Positions 12,465 through 12,599 of a stretch of 12,599 bases of DNA are shown here, piece after piece. A program made the position numbers and the translations under genes. The DNA is from Bacteroidota bacterium (GTDB lineage: Bacteria > Bacteroidota > Bacteroidia > Bacteroidales > PUMT01). Every line of letters begins with the position of its first letter. Positions within the stretch are counted from its first letter, which is position 1. Location of the stretch: NCBI GenBank assembly GCA_003567115.1, contig PXAP01000294.1, forward strand, positions 1 to 12,599, in the 5' to 3' direction. The notes beneath the pieces were generated by a model, which made no database searches, had not been told where the DNA came from, and saw only the letters and a program-made list of their open reading frames with translations.

Positions 12465-12599
12465 ATGGTCACTTATATCATCAAAGCAATCCTGTTTTCT
12501 GCACTGCTGCTTGTTATCTACCACCTCTTCCTCGAAAAGGAAAAAATACACAGGTTCAAAAGGTTCTACCTGCTTCTGAGCATCGTACTCCCTATTGCC
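12465..12599 (+). CDS. BlaR1/MecR1-type M56 sensor metallopeptidase, N-terminal part only
   Basis: 45 codons from the ATG at 12465 to the right edge, where the gene continues. They encode 'MVTYIIKAILFSALLLVIYH', then 'LFLEKEKIHRFKRFYLLLSI' and 'VLPIA': first membrane helix, the conserved 'F-L-E-K-E-K.HRF.RFYLL' turn and the start of the second helix, typical of Bacteroidetes M56 peptidases encoded after BlaI. The HExxH zinc site would lie outside the window. An in-frame TGA at 12459 means the start cannot lie further upstream. The 105-base gap after the repressor gene is longer than usual and has no open frame; no terminator is seen in it, so co-transcription is likely. In the family this membrane protein senses a signal and triggers inactivation of the repressor. 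Confidence 0.85.
   Translation, partial: MVTYIIKAILFSALLLVIYHLFLEKEKIHRFKRFYLLLSIVLPIA

Overview
The window looks like a chromosomal segment of a Bacteroidetes bacterium, probably of the Bacteroidales/Marinilabiliales kind. The signs are a textbook Bacteroidetes promoter (TTTG-N20-TATATTTG) before the BlaI-type gene, the near absence of Shine-Dalgarno sequences, a TonB-dependent receptor with an N-terminal TonB box, lipoproteins with an LCSC lipobox, and a BlaI/BlaR1-type pair. I found no rRNA, tRNA or CRISPR array and no intact transposase. Family assignments are my reading of the translations; no database search was run.

Left part (1-4712). A minus-strand gene that looks like an anti-sigma factor/RsbW-type ATPase enters from the left edge. 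After about 600 gene-free, AT-rich bases comes a lone plus-strand nucleotidyltransferase of the CD-NTase (cGAS/DncV-like, SMODS) superfamily. Its metal-binding D-x-D is N-x-N and no effector gene lies beside it. Three minus-strand genes follow: fetB and fetA, encoding a FetAB-type metal-export ABC transporter, and a CvrA/NhaP2-type K+/H+ antiporter. Both fetA and the antiporter are broken by a single frameshift in this sequence.

Centre (4713-10607). After another gene-free stretch of about 630 bases comes an intact plus-strand run: nikR, a TonB-dependent outer-membrane receptor, a periplasmic binding lipoprotein, a FecCD/BtuC-type permease and a FecE/BtuD-type ATPase. The last four genes are separated by 13 and 3 bases or overlap, so they form one transcription unit. 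With NikR in front and the same 10-mer AGTAACACGA before both nikR and the receptor gene, the simplest reading is a nickel- (or nickel-chelate-) uptake system: receptor across the outer membrane, lipoprotein capture, and BtuCD-like import across the inner membrane, controlled by NikR.

Right part (10608-12599). Two GC-rich palindromes of the REP or IS200/IS605-end type lie directly beside a frameshifted C-terminal fragment of a TauE/SafE permease. Next is a minus-strand pair (a lipocalin-like lipoprotein and a 79-residue unrecognised protein, possibly beta-grasp). Divergent from it is a BlaI/MecI-type repressor followed by the start of a BlaR1-type M56 sensor peptidase that runs off the right edge.

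The flanks of the nickel operon show several signs of gene decay (two frameshifts, one fragment, one gene with a changed active site), while the nickel operon is intact throughout. Whether the frameshifts are real or assembly errors cannot be decided from the sequence alone.
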